DNA of 64,000 nucleotides. Source: Virgibacillus proomii. Lineage in GTDB: Bacteria > Bacillota > Bacilli > Bacillales > Amphibacillaceae. The notes beneath the pieces were generated by a model that saw nothing but the letters and a program-made list of their open reading frames with translations, made no database searches and had not been told where the DNA came from. Of this stretch, positions 16,487-25,439 are shown piece after piece; position 1 is the first letter of the stretch, and every line of letters begins with the position of its first letter. The position numbers and the translations under genes were made by a program. The DNA lies in NCBI RefSeq assembly GCF_900162615.1, contig NZ_FUFN01000009.1, positions 231,176 through 295,175 of the forward strand. The letters run 5' to 3'.

Positions 16487-18209
16487 TCCAAACATCTCCT
16501 TTGGTTTCTAATTTAATATATCCATGTTCTCTTTGAAGATAGCTCCATTCGCTGAATAAAAAACTATCTGGATAATCTTCTGGATTGTGAGAAAACCTTA
16601 TTTCTTTACCACTTTTCACAGCATCATCCAAAGCAGGAACATTGAAATACTTAAACATTTCATCATTCGTTAAACCATATTTCTTTTGAATATTTCCCCA
16701 TTCACTTCCTAAATCAAAGTACATAGAATCTTTACCTGCCTTTCCAATATAGGAATCTGTTCCTGCCTTTCCCCAGTTTTCCACACCATTTTCAATTGTT
16801 GGTGTATATTTTCCTAAGGTCATAGAATTACTGTCTATATTATGCATAGAAGCTTTACGAATATCTTTGAAATCCTCGACGGGGATTTTTCCACCAATTT
16901 TTCCATCGATTATATCAAGTCCATCAATTTTGCTTGTTGCAATACTAGCTCTCTTACTTCCATTCCCCTTTAAAGTATCCTTCCCCTCATTCTTCACCGA
17001 AAACATCTGTGGGCGGATTTCACCAAGCGGCTTCGATCCCATTCCAATCATCGGGATCGTTGAGTAGCCTGTTGAAAGTTGTTCTCTGTAAAACACAGGC
17101 ACTTTTACCTTAGCCAGTTCCGCTTTAGCTGCATTTAACTTCTCTTGGAAATAACTCTTGCTGTAAGGTTTCCCACCAGTCAGCTTTGGCGATTTCCCTG
17201 CACTTCCTACTTTGGAAATCCCCTTTGCTCCTCTTAAGGCCCAGGTACTTGGTATTAGTGCCGGCAAAGCAGAACCCGTTACATACATGATTCCCTCTTG
17301 TTCCACGGTATCGGTGAAAGACTGGGCGGCGGATTCCGCTACACGCATAGGATCTTGTAGAAATTGTATCGCAGCTTGGGTGTAGCTATCAAGCGTTTTA
17401 TCTGCCTTATCTTTCAACCAAGCTGGTTCGATTACATCAGGAATATAGCCTGATGCAACAATTACACCAGCATCCACCGCAACCGTCACTAATCCGCTAA
17501 CCAGTCCTACTATTTCATTTGCCAATCCTTTTAAAAGGTTGCCAGCACCCTCAGCTATAGTTTCGACGACATCCCATACTCCTTCAAAGAAGTTCGTATA
17601 TTTTTTCTTTACATTTCCAGCTAAATTATTATAGGCGTCATCAACATTTTCAAATCGCTTCACTTTCGTGTTGTACAGTTCCCACAAGTCATCCATTTTG
17701 TTTTGAAGTTTATTTCTTGTGGATCGAATGCTTTCCTGAATGCGTTCCATATTCCTTCTATTGCTTTCGCTTGCTTCTTTTTCCGCTTCCGTAGGGTCAT
17801 CCAACAAGCTGAAAAAAGAGGAAGGTGTCCGATAACTTTGGTTCAATGCTTTAAGTACGTTTCTTTTCATACCCTTGTCTATTTGCTTTAGATTTGCCCA
17901 TATATCATTTCGGTCGACCCGCATCATTTGGTTTCTCGCAATAGGGGAAATATAAGCAGTGGTGTCTCTCACATAATTTTCAAATAATGACAACAGATCA
18001 TTAATTTGCGTTTCGTATTTTTCGATTTTATCCTTCGATGTATCGATATTTTGATCCCATGCTTCGACACTTTTTCCCTTGTTGGTTTGAATAAACGTAG
18101 AAACCTTATTCAGAGAATCATTCATTTTTACTAGAGCATTCTTATACGAATGAAGTTCCCCTATAATATCATCCAAAATCCCATAATTGATTTGTAAATC
18201 CCGCTTCAT
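16476..18209 (-). CDS. LXG-domain type VII secretion polymorphic toxin
   Basis: The 577-residue protein has an N-terminal LXG/YeeF-like helical domain (about 1-210, with long coiled segments such as RNNMERIQESIR-type helices), a hydrophobic glycine-rich middle (EIVGLVSGLVTVAVDAGVIV near 235-255), a conserved linker (about 295-400) and a variable tail of about 140 residues (YFDLGSEWGNIQKKYGLTND, then EIRFSHNPEDYPDSFLFSEW). The tail resembles toxin tails found in other polymorphic toxins but I cannot assign an activity. The ATG overlaps the stop of the upstream helper gene by 4 nt. Export would be through an ESX/YukE-type system, not present in this window. Confidence 0.85.
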   Translation of the reverse strand: MKRDLQINYGILDDIIGELHSYKNALVKMNDSLNKVSTFIQTNKGKSVEAWDQNIDTSKDKIEKYETQINDLLSLFENYVRDTTAYISPIARNQMMRVDRNDIWANLKQIDKGMKRNVLKALNQSYRTPSSFFSLLDDPTEAEKEASESNRRNMERIQESIRSTRNKLQNKMDDLWELYNTKVKRFENVDDAYNNLAGNVKKKYTNFFEGVWDVVETIAEGAGNLLKGLANEIVGLVSGLVTVAVDAGVIVASGYIPDVIEPAWLKDKADKTLDSYTQAAIQFLQDPMRVAESAAQSFTDTVEQEGIMYVTGSALPALIPSTWALRGAKGISKVGSAGKSPKLTGGKPYSKSYFQEKLNAAKAELAKVKVPVFYREQLSTGYSTIPMIGMGSKPLGEIRPQMFSVKNEGKDTLKGNGSKRASIATSKIDGLDIIDGKIGGKIPVEDFKDIRKASMHNIDSNSMTLGKYTPTIENGVENWGKAGTDSYIGKAGKDSMYFDLGSEWGNIQKKYGLTNDEMFKYFNVPALDDAVKSGKEIRFSHNPEDYPDSFLFSEWSYLQREHGYIKLETKGDVWIAK

Positions 18210-18517
18210 GAACCATTGCCCCCAATTGCCTCGCCAAGTTCTTCATCCAATTGCTTCATGCTTTCCAGTAATATTTTTCCCGCTTGGTGGATTTCTTCCA
18301 TTTGGTAGATCAAATCTTGGTTGATATCATTGTTCATGTTGTCCAGTAGGGCATCGACTTTATCAATAAAATCCGAATGAAATGATTTGAGACGACCTCT
18401 CGTATTGGAACGAAAGGTAGTTGTATAGCCTGTAAAATCATCAATTCCAATTTGTAATTGTTGAATGATTTTTCGCAGCTCTATCAGATTTAATTTAATT
18501 TCTTGTGCGGATACCAC
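18206..18517 (-). CDS. LXG-associated helical helper (YwqI/DUF5344-like)
   Basis: The 103-residue protein is almost wholly alpha-helical and acidic (KLNLIELRKIIQQLQIGIDD, then DALLDNMNNDINQDLIYQME). Small helical proteins encoded just before LXG toxins bind the LXG domain and act as targeting factors for type VII secretion. The family name is by analogy with YwqI, which occupies the same place. The ATG follows GAGGGG, and the stop overlaps the toxin start by 4 nt. Confidence 0.7.
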   Translation of the reverse strand: MVSAQEIKLNLIELRKIIQQLQIGIDDFTGYTTTFRSNTRGRLKSFHSDFIDKVDALLDNMNNDINQDLIYQMEEIHQAGKILLESMKQLDEELGEAIGGNGS

Positions 18518-18540
18518 AAAACCCCTCCCTTTCTCACAAA

Positions 18541-18765
18541 TTAGCGAAACCGAATGGATTGGATTTCATTGATTAGTTGATTCAGCTCGTTCACCATCTC
18601 ATTTATAATCGCTTCCATATCCTCTTGTACCGAGGCATTTTCCAAATCCATATCGGCAAAGTTCTGTTTGATTTCCTTTTGGGCATCTCGTAAATTGTTG
18701 ATAATTCCCGAATCCCAGCCACCGTACAATAAATTTTGGCAAAACTCGTAATCATATAATTTCAT
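18541..18765 (-). CDS. LXG-associated small helical protein (YwqH/DUF5082-like position)
   Basis: From the ATG at 18765 the product is 74 residues, helical and acidic (YDYEFCQNLLYGGWDSGIIN, then EDMEAIINEMVNELNQLINE). A TTG two codons earlier is open, but AGGTGAT is placed for the ATG. It overlaps the preceding DUF4176 gene by 14 nt and is the second gene of the LXG operon. Comparable small WXG-like proteins serve as secretion partners of LXG toxins. Family assignment is tentative. Confidence 0.65.
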   Translation of the reverse strand: MKLYDYEFCQNLLYGGWDSGIINNLRDAQKEIKQNFADMDLENASVQEDMEAIINEMVNELNQLINEIQSIRFR

Positions 18766-19471
18766 TATCAATCACCTGCTTTTGCTTTTGTTCTATCTCC
18801 TGTTGAAGCTTGGTCATATCATGGTGGGAAAATTCAATGGAGTTCATGTCTTTTTCTATTATAAATTCTTGTTTCATCAGGAAAACAAAAGCTTCTTCCA
18901 TCTCATCCTTATAACCTTTCTGAATCACTCTCTTTATCAATGGAGCCGTAAAATGAATTTGCGTGCCAGCTTTCATTTCACCGATTGGATAAAGAATGCC
19001 GACATACGGAAAATAGCTGGTATAATGCTTTGGAGCTACAAAACGACCGGTGATGACTACTTTAGAAGGGGATGTGGAATGACGATCCGGCTTAAAATAG
19101 GCTGGATCTAATTCCACGATCGATCCAAGCGGCAGAACTTCTCTCATGATTTCTAGCGTGTTCGTTAACAGCAAAACAAATATCTCCTCCTCTAGTGAAA
19201 ATTGCTTATCTGCATATGCAAGAATGCATGAGGTACCATTTTGTTTGTACGAAACCGTACCGCGATCGGACGATACATCAAGAACAGGAAGTTTTTTCTT
19301 ATATGCTTGATAGAGTTGTTGTAATAGCTTTTCCTCTTGCGAAAAAGATTGAAAAAACTCCCGTACGTGCTGTCTTAATTCCACTTGGGTTTCCTTGATG
19401 AATGACTGAGCAATTTGGTCTACCTTCTGTAAAACTAGCCTTTTCCATTGATTTTCAACATTTGCAGTCAT
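18752..19471 (-). CDS. DUF4176-domain protein of the LXG locus
   Basis: The 239-residue protein has a helical N-terminal half and a DUF4176-type core near 115-185 (LPLGSIVELDPAYFK, VVITGRFVAP, YFPYVGILYPIGEMKAG). DUF4176 proteins are regular members of LXG/type VII toxin loci in Firmicutes; their exact role is unsettled. The start is taken at the ATG at 19471; a TTG at 19483 directly abuts the purine-rich site and is less likely. It is the first gene of a five-gene operon ending at 16148. Confidence 0.75.
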   Translation of the reverse strand: MTANVENQWKRLVLQKVDQIAQSFIKETQVELRQHVREFFQSFSQEEKLLQQLYQAYKKKLPVLDVSSDRGTVSYKQNGTSCILAYADKQFSLEEEIFVLLLTNTLEIMREVLPLGSIVELDPAYFKPDRHSTSPSKVVITGRFVAPKHYTSYFPYVGILYPIGEMKAGTQIHFTAPLIKRVIQKGYKDEMEEAFVFLMKQEFIIEKDMNSIEFSHHDMTKLQQEIEQKQKQVIDNEII

Positions 19472-19723
19472 CAGTATACTCAACTCACTTTTCTAATTTA
19501 CTGTTTAGCTTAATTTTTTCTATATTAATAATAATGTTAAATTCATCCATTAACCATACATCCTTTATCCTGGTTTTTAATGAATATTTATAACTATATA
19601 AATATTTAATTAGAACTTTTAACCTAAAAATATGTTTTCTTTATAATGATGGTAGATGAAAGATATACTAAGAAAACATCAATAAAAACAAGAGTAGTGT
19701 TTAGATTCCACATGCTTGAGTAT

Positions 19724-19754
19724 CAAAAAAAATCCCAGAACGGGGCTCCAGTCC
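19724..19754 (-). terminator. Terminator of the first receptor/peptide pair
   Basis: On the minus strand CCCAGGACGG pairs with CCGTTCTGGG around GGAGCC-containing loop and is followed by eight T residues. A sister hairpin closes the second pair at 22361-22396. Confidence 0.85.
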
Positions 19755-19848
19755 GTCCTGGGTTTGCTTTATCATAAATTGATAGGGTAAAAGTTAAAGA
19801 ACCAGTTTGAAAAGAAATAAAATTACTGATTGGCATACTAGTGTAACG

Positions 19849-19926
19849 TTAGAATATAACGACTGGTTGAGATGCTCCTAGAATAATTACTGCACCACAC
19901 ATTAAAGATACGGCTATTTTTCTCAC
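19849..19926 (-). CDS. Signal peptide precursor (NprX-like), pair 1
   Basis: The ORF starts with GTG at 19926 seven bases after GGAGGG and encodes 25 residues: MRKIAVSLMCGAVIILGAS followed by QPVVIF. It is a basic start, a hydrophobic export segment and a short tail, the layout of Phr/NprX/PapR peptides in RRNPP quorum sensing. It lies 12 nt downstream of its presumed receptor. The mature peptide is probably within the last seven residues; that is inference. A terminator follows at 19724-19754. Confidence 0.75.
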   Translation of the reverse strand: MRKIAVSLMCGAVIILGASQPVVIF

Positions 19927-19938
19927 ATTATCCCTCCT

Positions 19939-21207
19939 TTACAAATTGATTAGTTTGTTGTAACTGTTACTTACTAATTTATAATATTGAACAGATTCTT
20001 TATACTTACCCATTTCCTCTAGCTGAGCTGCCAGCAATTTTGCATAAATCACCAAATTACCATAATCACCTTGTTGCTTCAGGTAAGGTAGAAAGTCATC
20101 TGTTAATATACTTTTAAACTTATTTACATCACCATTTAACAAATATTTATATACTTGAATACTGTAATCATATAGTTTGTTATAATACTTGTTTTTTGCT
20201 AGTTCTAATATATTCTCGGCCTGTCTTAAATACTCTCTTACTTTCGCATACTCCCTAATCGTGAAATATTCTTGAATTAAGTTAATAATCGCTGCTAACC
20301 TGTGATTATAATCTATTTTTTTACTTTTAGCAGCAATCAAATAATTTTTGATTGCTGCTTCTGAGTTTCCCGTAATCCTGTATAAATATCCAATATTAAG
20401 GTCAACTAGTTGAACGACCTCTTCATTGCTATTTAATTCCCCCAAATGCTTTGCTAAATTATAATTTTTCATTGCTCGTTTTAGCATTTTAATTCTTTGA
20501 TATGATATTCCTAATAAAATATGACAGAGAGCACAGCTAATAAAATCATAGTTCCGCTGAAATACTGCCATTGCTTGCTTTGCATAATCAATTGCTTCTA
20601 GTTCTTCCCACAGCTTACTATGCGTTACGGATAATGTATAATGCAAATTAGCGATTTCCGCTTCGTCAATATTTGCTAAGCGAATCTTTTCCTCTGCTGT
20701 TTTATAACACCGCATCGCTTGTTGGTGGTCTTCTTTAAGTGAGTAATGGTTGCCTTTAAATTTATACCAATAATAGCTTTGTGTATGATTAAATGAATCA
20801 ACCATTCCATACAGCTCGTTGATTTTATTGGAAGCCTTTTCAAAATCACGTAAAACGACATAGTAACGAATTTTATGAATCTCGAACATTATTAAATGAT
20901 TATTTATACTCCGGTCCATCATCTGTTGTAGTTCTTCATAATTTGCTGTTATTAGTTGCTTATCATACCTGTCAAACAGCAGATCATACCATTCTTTGCA
21001 CTTCTCCTCAATCTGTGAATCTGCTTTATCCATAAGCTCAATCCCCAAGCGATCACATAGTAATTGAATGATTTGCGGGCTAGCTTTTGTCTTTTGATTT
21101 TCTATTTTAGATAAATAAGATAATGAAACGATACCTTCCGCCAATTCCTCCTGTGTCATATTGCGCTTCGTTCGTTGTAATTTAATAAAAGGACCCATTT
21201 CTATCAA
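19939..21207 (-). CDS. RRNPP-family peptide-responsive regulator (NprR-like), copy 1
   Basis: An N-terminal XRE helix-turn-helix (PFIKLQRTKRNMTQEELAEG and SLSYLSKIENQKTK, about residues 4-60) is joined to some 350 residues of tetratricopeptide-like helical repeats (for example HQQAMRCYKTAEEKIRLANI and RAMKNYNLAKHLGELN). This is the architecture of NprR and PlcR, whose repeats bind a re-imported peptide and switch DNA binding. The start is uncertain: GGGTGAGAG precedes a TTG at 21207, and ATG at 21198 is also possible. A close paralogue lies at 22601-23866. The peptide gene follows 12 nt later. Confidence 0.88.
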   Translation of the reverse strand: MIEMGPFIKLQRTKRNMTQEELAEGIVSLSYLSKIENQKTKASPQIIQLLCDRLGIELMDKADSQIEEKCKEWYDLLFDRYDKQLITANYEELQQMMDRSINNHLIMFEIHKIRYYVVLRDFEKASNKINELYGMVDSFNHTQSYYWYKFKGNHYSLKEDHQQAMRCYKTAEEKIRLANIDEAEIANLHYTLSVTHSKLWEELEAIDYAKQAMAVFQRNYDFISCALCHILLGISYQRIKMLKRAMKNYNLAKHLGELNSNEEVVQLVDLNIGYLYRITGNSEAAIKNYLIAAKSKKIDYNHRLAAIINLIQEYFTIREYAKVREYLRQAENILELAKNKYYNKLYDYSIQVYKYLLNGDVNKFKSILTDDFLPYLKQQGDYGNLVIYAKLLAAQLEEMGKYKESVQYYKLVSNSYNKLINL

Positions 21208-21339
21208 ACTCTCACCCGCCATCTTCAATTAATACTTTTAGTATATTGCTATTATAACATGATTTCTGATATTTCTTATTGGGAAAATAATTCGCTTTTT
21301 TATGTATTATTTCGCAAAAAACAGCTTATTATTTTCTGA

Positions 21340-21358
21340 TTTTCTTACCAGAGGAAAA
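21340..21358. promoter_or_regulatory. Conserved palindrome upstream of receptor 1
   Basis: TTTTCTT-5 nt-AGGAAAA lies about 133 nt before the receptor start. The same palindrome, in perfect form, lies at the same distance from receptor 2 (24004-24026). It is a candidate operator for the XRE domain; binding is inferred. Confidence 0.45.
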
Positions 21359-21734
21359 CTAGTGTTTAACTGGTTAAAATTAACAATTAATCAATATATA
21401 TAATTGGTACTTTTTAAGTCAAAATTTATAACCTATGAGTAATTGGTTTAATTTCAAGCTAAAATTATAGGTACTGTGAAGCACTTGAGAAGCACCTGAA
21501 AGTATTTACAACGTCTTTCTGATAAGAAATATTTCTACGTTGAGGAAAATTATGAAAAAGTGAATGATCTATTTCTAAATAGATGAGGACTAATAGGGTT
21601 GTTGACAATTATTAGACCCTCACAAGCTTTATCAATGAGGATTTACTTCAGTAGCTTTTCTTCATATATTACGAGAGTCTTGAACAATGGCTAGAAGCAC
21701 TCGGTTAGCGGGACAAACGGCAGATCTTGACGAG

Positions 21735-22080
21735 ATAAAGTGATACTTCATTTCTTGGAATGCTTTTCCCCAAATGTTAGTTCCTCAAGGGTATGATCTA
21801 AATGCCTCTAAACCAATCGGGTATTATAGATCAAAGGCTAAGTTCGCAACCTCCTGTTGCAACTCCTTTGTGATCGAAATCCTTGAAAAATTGCGATGTA
21901 TTGCTAACGTAGCAACTCTGTTCTTGGAATAGAAGTACTCTTTTTCTTCGTACGATGACGTAGTTTTCCTTGTTCTATCGACTCAAACGAATCGGGGATT
22001 TAGAAGCCGTTACTCTCATAACGATCGCAAAATGATAAGGCAAAATTTTTCAAATGAGGGAAATACGACTCCCTGCAATC
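21735..22080. repeat. Degenerate structured repeat with interrupted core
   Basis: Blocks of the 13486-13835 element are recognisable: GATAAAGTGATACTTCATT at 21735, TGTTAGTTCCTCAAGGGTATG near 21776, a CCAATCGGG block near 21813 and a second AATCGGGGATTTAGA block near 21991. Substitutions break helix D and most of the pseudoknot. About 170 nt without similarity separate the two halves. Confidence 0.5.
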
Positions 22081-22350
22081 TAGATAGAGGAAACAGGTCT
22101 CTAAAACAGGGGTATGCCGACACCTGAGCAGCAAGCCCGCTTTTAGTCGGCCTTCCTTTAAATTCGAGCCAGATGTTGATTTATAGGAGGGAGATCGAGG
22201 TTGGCTAGTAACTCGAACGCTTCAGCTAAACGAAGCTACTTTTCAAAAAAGTTATCACATGTACAAACAGATATAGTTGTCTGAACAAATCTGTTAAAGA
22301 AAATCAGATTAATAATCTGGAGACAGAAATAAGATCAGTACTTGAAGTGA
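22081..22350. other. Spacer with no supported gene
   Basis: A short TTG-started frame at 22200 (27 codons) follows AGGAGGGAG but at poor spacing, and was not called. The segment is richer in G and C than its surroundings around 22110-22160. Confidence 0.3.
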
Positions 22351-22360
22351 TTAAGTACAA

Positions 22361-22396
22361 AAAAAACCCCAGAACGGGGCTCCAATCCGTCCTAGG
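22361..22396 (-). terminator. Terminator of the second receptor/peptide pair
   Basis: On the minus strand CCTAGGACGG pairs imperfectly with CCGTTCTGGGG and runs into eight T residues. The sequence is clearly homologous to the terminator at 19724-19754. Confidence 0.8.
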
Positions 22397-22456
22397 CACG
22401 TTCTATCATAAATTAATAGGGTAAAAAAGTTAAAGAACCAGTTTGAAAAAAATGTA

Positions 22457-22588
22457 TTAAAGTTGGCTGGTAAGATTAGACAAAACTCCAGGCTGATTTG
22501 ATGCCTTGTCATCATATTGATGATTTGCAAATAAAAGGCCACCAATAAGTAGTACACCACATGCTAATGATACTACTACTTTTCTCAC
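22457..22588 (-). CDS. Signal peptide precursor (NprX-like), pair 2
   Basis: The ORF starts with GTG at 22588 after AGGAGGGATA and encodes 43 residues. It begins MRKVVVSLACGVLLIGGLL, an export segment homologous to pair 1, continues with a polar part (NHQYDDKASNQPG) and ends VLSNLTSQL. Length and layout match NprX-type precursors. It lies 12 nt after the receptor gene, exactly as in pair 1. The C-termini of the two peptides differ completely, which suggests separate signalling specificities. Confidence 0.78.
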   Translation of the reverse strand: MRKVVVSLACGVLLIGGLLFANHQYDDKASNQPGVLSNLTSQL

Positions 22589-22600
22589 ACTATCCCTCCT

Positions 22601-23866
22601 CTATAATTTAATTAAATTGTTATAACTGTTGCTTGCTAGTTTATAATATTGAACAGACTCTTTATACTTCCCTATCTCTTCTAACTTTGCTGCCAGCAAT
22701 TTTGCGTAGATTGCTAGATTGCCGTAATCGCCTTGCTGTTTCAGATAAGGTATAAAGTCATCTGCTAATACCAATCTAAACTTTTTTACATCGCCATTTA
22801 ACAAATACATATATACTTGAATAATGTAATTAAAAAATTTGTAGTAATACTTGTTTTTAGCTAATTCCAATATTTCCTCGGCCTGTCGTAAATGCTGTTT
22901 TACTTTATCAAAATCACTAATTGTGTAATATTCTTGAATTAAACGAGTAATAGCTGCTAATCTATCTTTGTGTTCTAATTCTTTATTTTCAAGAGCAATT
23001 AAGTAATTCTTGATTGCTTCTTCCGAATTGCCCATTGTTGAGTGCATATATCCAAGATTATGATGCGCTAGTTGAACGACATCTTCACTGTGATTTAATT
23101 CTCCTAAGTGTTTTGCCAGATTATAATTTTTTAACGCTCTCTCTGGCATCTTAATTCTTTGATACGATATTCCTAATAAGATATGACATTGTGCACAGCG
23201 AATAAAATTATAATCCCGTTGAAATACTTCCATTGCCTGCTTCGCATAATCGATAGCCTCTAAGTCTTCCCATAGTTTGCTGTGGGTGACTGAAAATATA
23301 TAATGCAAATCGGCGATTTCCGCTTCATTAATATTGGCTAGGCGAATCTTTTCCTCTGCTGTTTTATAACAACGCATTGCTTGATGCTGCTCTTCTTTAT
23401 GTGAGTAATAGTTGCCTTTAAATTTATACCAATAGTAGGCATGTGTATCACTAAATGTGTCTACCATTTCATTCAGCTCATTGATTTTCTGTAATGCTTT
23501 TCCATAGTCCCTTAAAACGATATAATAACGAATTTTATGAATTTCGAACAAGAGTGTGTTATTATTAATACTTCGATCCATCAGCTGTTGTAATTCTTCA
23601 TACTTCTCTGTCATAACGCGCTTATCATACCTGTCAAACAGCATATCGTACCATTCTTTGCACTTCTCTTCAATCTGTAAGTCAGTCTCATCCGTTAGTT
23701 CAATTCCTAATCGGTTGCAAAGTAATTGAATGATTTCCGGGTTTGGCTTTGTCTTTTTATTTTCTATTTTTGATAAATAGGATAAGGAAACGATGCCTTT
23801 CGATAATTCACCTTGTGTCATATTACGCTTTGTTCGCTGTAATTTAATAAAAGGGCCAATTTCCAT
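22601..23866 (-). CDS. RRNPP-family peptide-responsive regulator (NprR-like), copy 2
   Basis: This is a close paralogue of the gene at 19939, with an XRE helix-turn-helix (PFIKLQRTKRNMTQGELSKG, then SLSYLSKIENKKTK) followed by TPR-like repeats to the end. The ATG at 23866 is preceded by GGGTGAGAG at good spacing; the GTG at 23881 lacks a site. From here the protein has 421 residues, the size of NprR. Upstream DNA, including a perfect palindrome at 24004-24026, downstream peptide gene and terminator are all duplicated with it, so the whole locus duplicated as a block. Confidence 0.9.
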   Translation of the reverse strand: MEIGPFIKLQRTKRNMTQGELSKGIVSLSYLSKIENKKTKPNPEIIQLLCNRLGIELTDETDLQIEEKCKEWYDMLFDRYDKRVMTEKYEELQQLMDRSINNNTLLFEIHKIRYYIVLRDYGKALQKINELNEMVDTFSDTHAYYWYKFKGNYYSHKEEQHQAMRCYKTAEEKIRLANINEAEIADLHYIFSVTHSKLWEDLEAIDYAKQAMEVFQRDYNFIRCAQCHILLGISYQRIKMPERALKNYNLAKHLGELNHSEDVVQLAHHNLGYMHSTMGNSEEAIKNYLIALENKELEHKDRLAAITRLIQEYYTISDFDKVKQHLRQAEEILELAKNKYYYKFFNYIIQVYMYLLNGDVKKFRLVLADDFIPYLKQQGDYGNLAIYAKLLAAKLEEIGKYKESVQYYKLASNSYNNLIKL

Positions 23867-24003
23867 TAAGCTCTCACCCACCGTCTACAATTGATACTTG
23901 CATGTGCTTAGTGCTATTATAACATAAATTCAGATAATTCATATTGGGAAAATAATCTGATTTTTCATATGGTTCCCCATCAAAAATCGTCATATAACTT
24001 TCT

Positions 24004-24026
24004 TATTTTCCTCTAACAGGAAAATA
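24004..24026. promoter_or_regulatory. Conserved palindrome upstream of receptor 2
   Basis: TATTTTCCT (24004-24012) and AGGAAAATA (24018-24026) form a perfect 9-bp palindrome with a 5-nt centre, 138 nt before the receptor start. It is the better-preserved partner of 21340-21358. Confidence 0.5.
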
Positions 24027-24534
24027 CACATAAATTTGGCTAAAATTGCTAAAAACCTATGATTTATTTATTAGTACTTTTTATGTAAAAAATTGTTCGC
24101 AATCGGTAAAAAGTTTAATTTCAAACTAAAATTTAGGTACGGAGAAGTATAACATTAAGATTACCAAAAAAGTTAAGGGAGAAAATTACCATTGTGTGCA
24201 ACAACAAAAACATTAAATATAGTATCTGAGCTATTTCTGTCAAACTGTATATAATGCTGCGTTTAACAAGATATCTTTTTTTGGTTGCTACCCATTACTA
24301 AGTTTTCTCTTTTCTAACTAAACCATTAAAGATCTAAAAACGATAACTGATTGTAAACTTACTGATTTCAAAAACTAAAATTCACTTCCATTTCAGTACA
24401 CAACGGCATTTGTTTACTAACAAATCTTTAATTTTCCCATAATGATTGTTAGCACTTGTTAAGAGACTAATTTCTCTCGTCTATTAAGTTTTAAAATGCT
24501 TGAGCACTGTGTATATATAAATGTCAAGATAAGA
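24027..24534. other. AT-rich spacer
   Basis: No gene or recognisable element is seen between the receptor control region and the IS21 remnant. Confidence 0.35.
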
Positions 24535-24609
24535 ATGTACATTTTTGGTTGTTTGAGTATGTACAATTTCACTTGCCAAACCATATACAATATACCTGAG
24601 TGAGCTTAC

Positions 24610-25345
24610 GACTCTTTGTTTTCCGTTTGTATGTGATCTTTTAAACGATAGAATCTCCCACGATATTAACTATAGTTGCGTGATGTAGAACTCTATCTAA
24701 AATCGCGTTAACTATCTTCGGATCCTGAAATATCTCTCCCTATAATTTAAAAATCGCATTTGTAGTAAGATAGTGCTTTTTGCTTCATATCTTAAATCAA
24801 TTAACTGGAAAAACAGCTTGGCATCCTCTGTATCAATTTAGGTAACCAATTTCGTCAATGATTAATAGTTTATATTTTACGTAATGTTTCAACCTAGCTT
24901 CCAGCCTATTCTCTAATTTTGCTATTTTAAAATTCAAGACTAAATCATTGCACTCTATAAAGTAAATGCTTATCCTTTTCTTGGCTGCTGCAATACCTAT
25001 TGAGGTCGCTAAGTGAGTCTTCCCTACTTCGCTGGATCCTATAAAAACGATGTTTCCTTTTCTTTCAATAAATCTTAAAGTGGCAAAATCTAAAATTTGA
25101 TCTTTATTAATAGAAGGATGAAAAGTAAAATCTTTTATCTCTGGAAATGCTGCAACCTTTACCTTTGATTTGACCATATTAATTTCTTTCATATCAATTT
25201 TGTAATCGGTTAACTTAATTAGTGTTTTCACAAATGACAATTGATTATGATTCATAAAATCAATCGTTTCATCTAAATGCTTGATCATTTGGTTTAACTT
25301 CAAATACTCTAGAGTACCTATAAGCTTTGAATAACTACTATTCAT
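24610..25345 (-). pseudogene. istB: IS21-family istB (ATPase) pseudogene
   Basis: IstB is the AAA+ ATP-binding helper of IS21 transposition. The frame begins at ATG 25345 after GAGGTG and reads the P-loop FIGSSEVGKTHLATS (with Glu where Gly is usual) and Walker B YKLLIIDEIGYL. It then stops at TAA near 24833. Homology continues after a one- or two-base shift (IDTEDAKLFFQLIDLRYEAK, later PKIVNAILDRVLHHATI). No istA is present. Repeated TGTACA-containing sequence at 24535-24580 looks like the IS21 end. Confidence 0.85.
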
Positions 25346-25439
25346 TTTTATACACCTCATTAATTGCTGCTAAATTCTACATGAGTAAGCGTCAAATAAC
25401 CTATCCAACGTAGGATAGATAAAGCTGAGATGACACACA

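Noticed and set aside
22200..22283. A 27-codon TTG-started frame after AGGAGGGAG
   Set aside because: Spacing to the site is poor, the start is TTG, and the product has no export or domain features.
22351..22560. A 69-codon minus-strand frame beside receptor 2
   Set aside because: It is a shifted-frame shadow of the 43-residue signal peptide gene and reads through the terminator.
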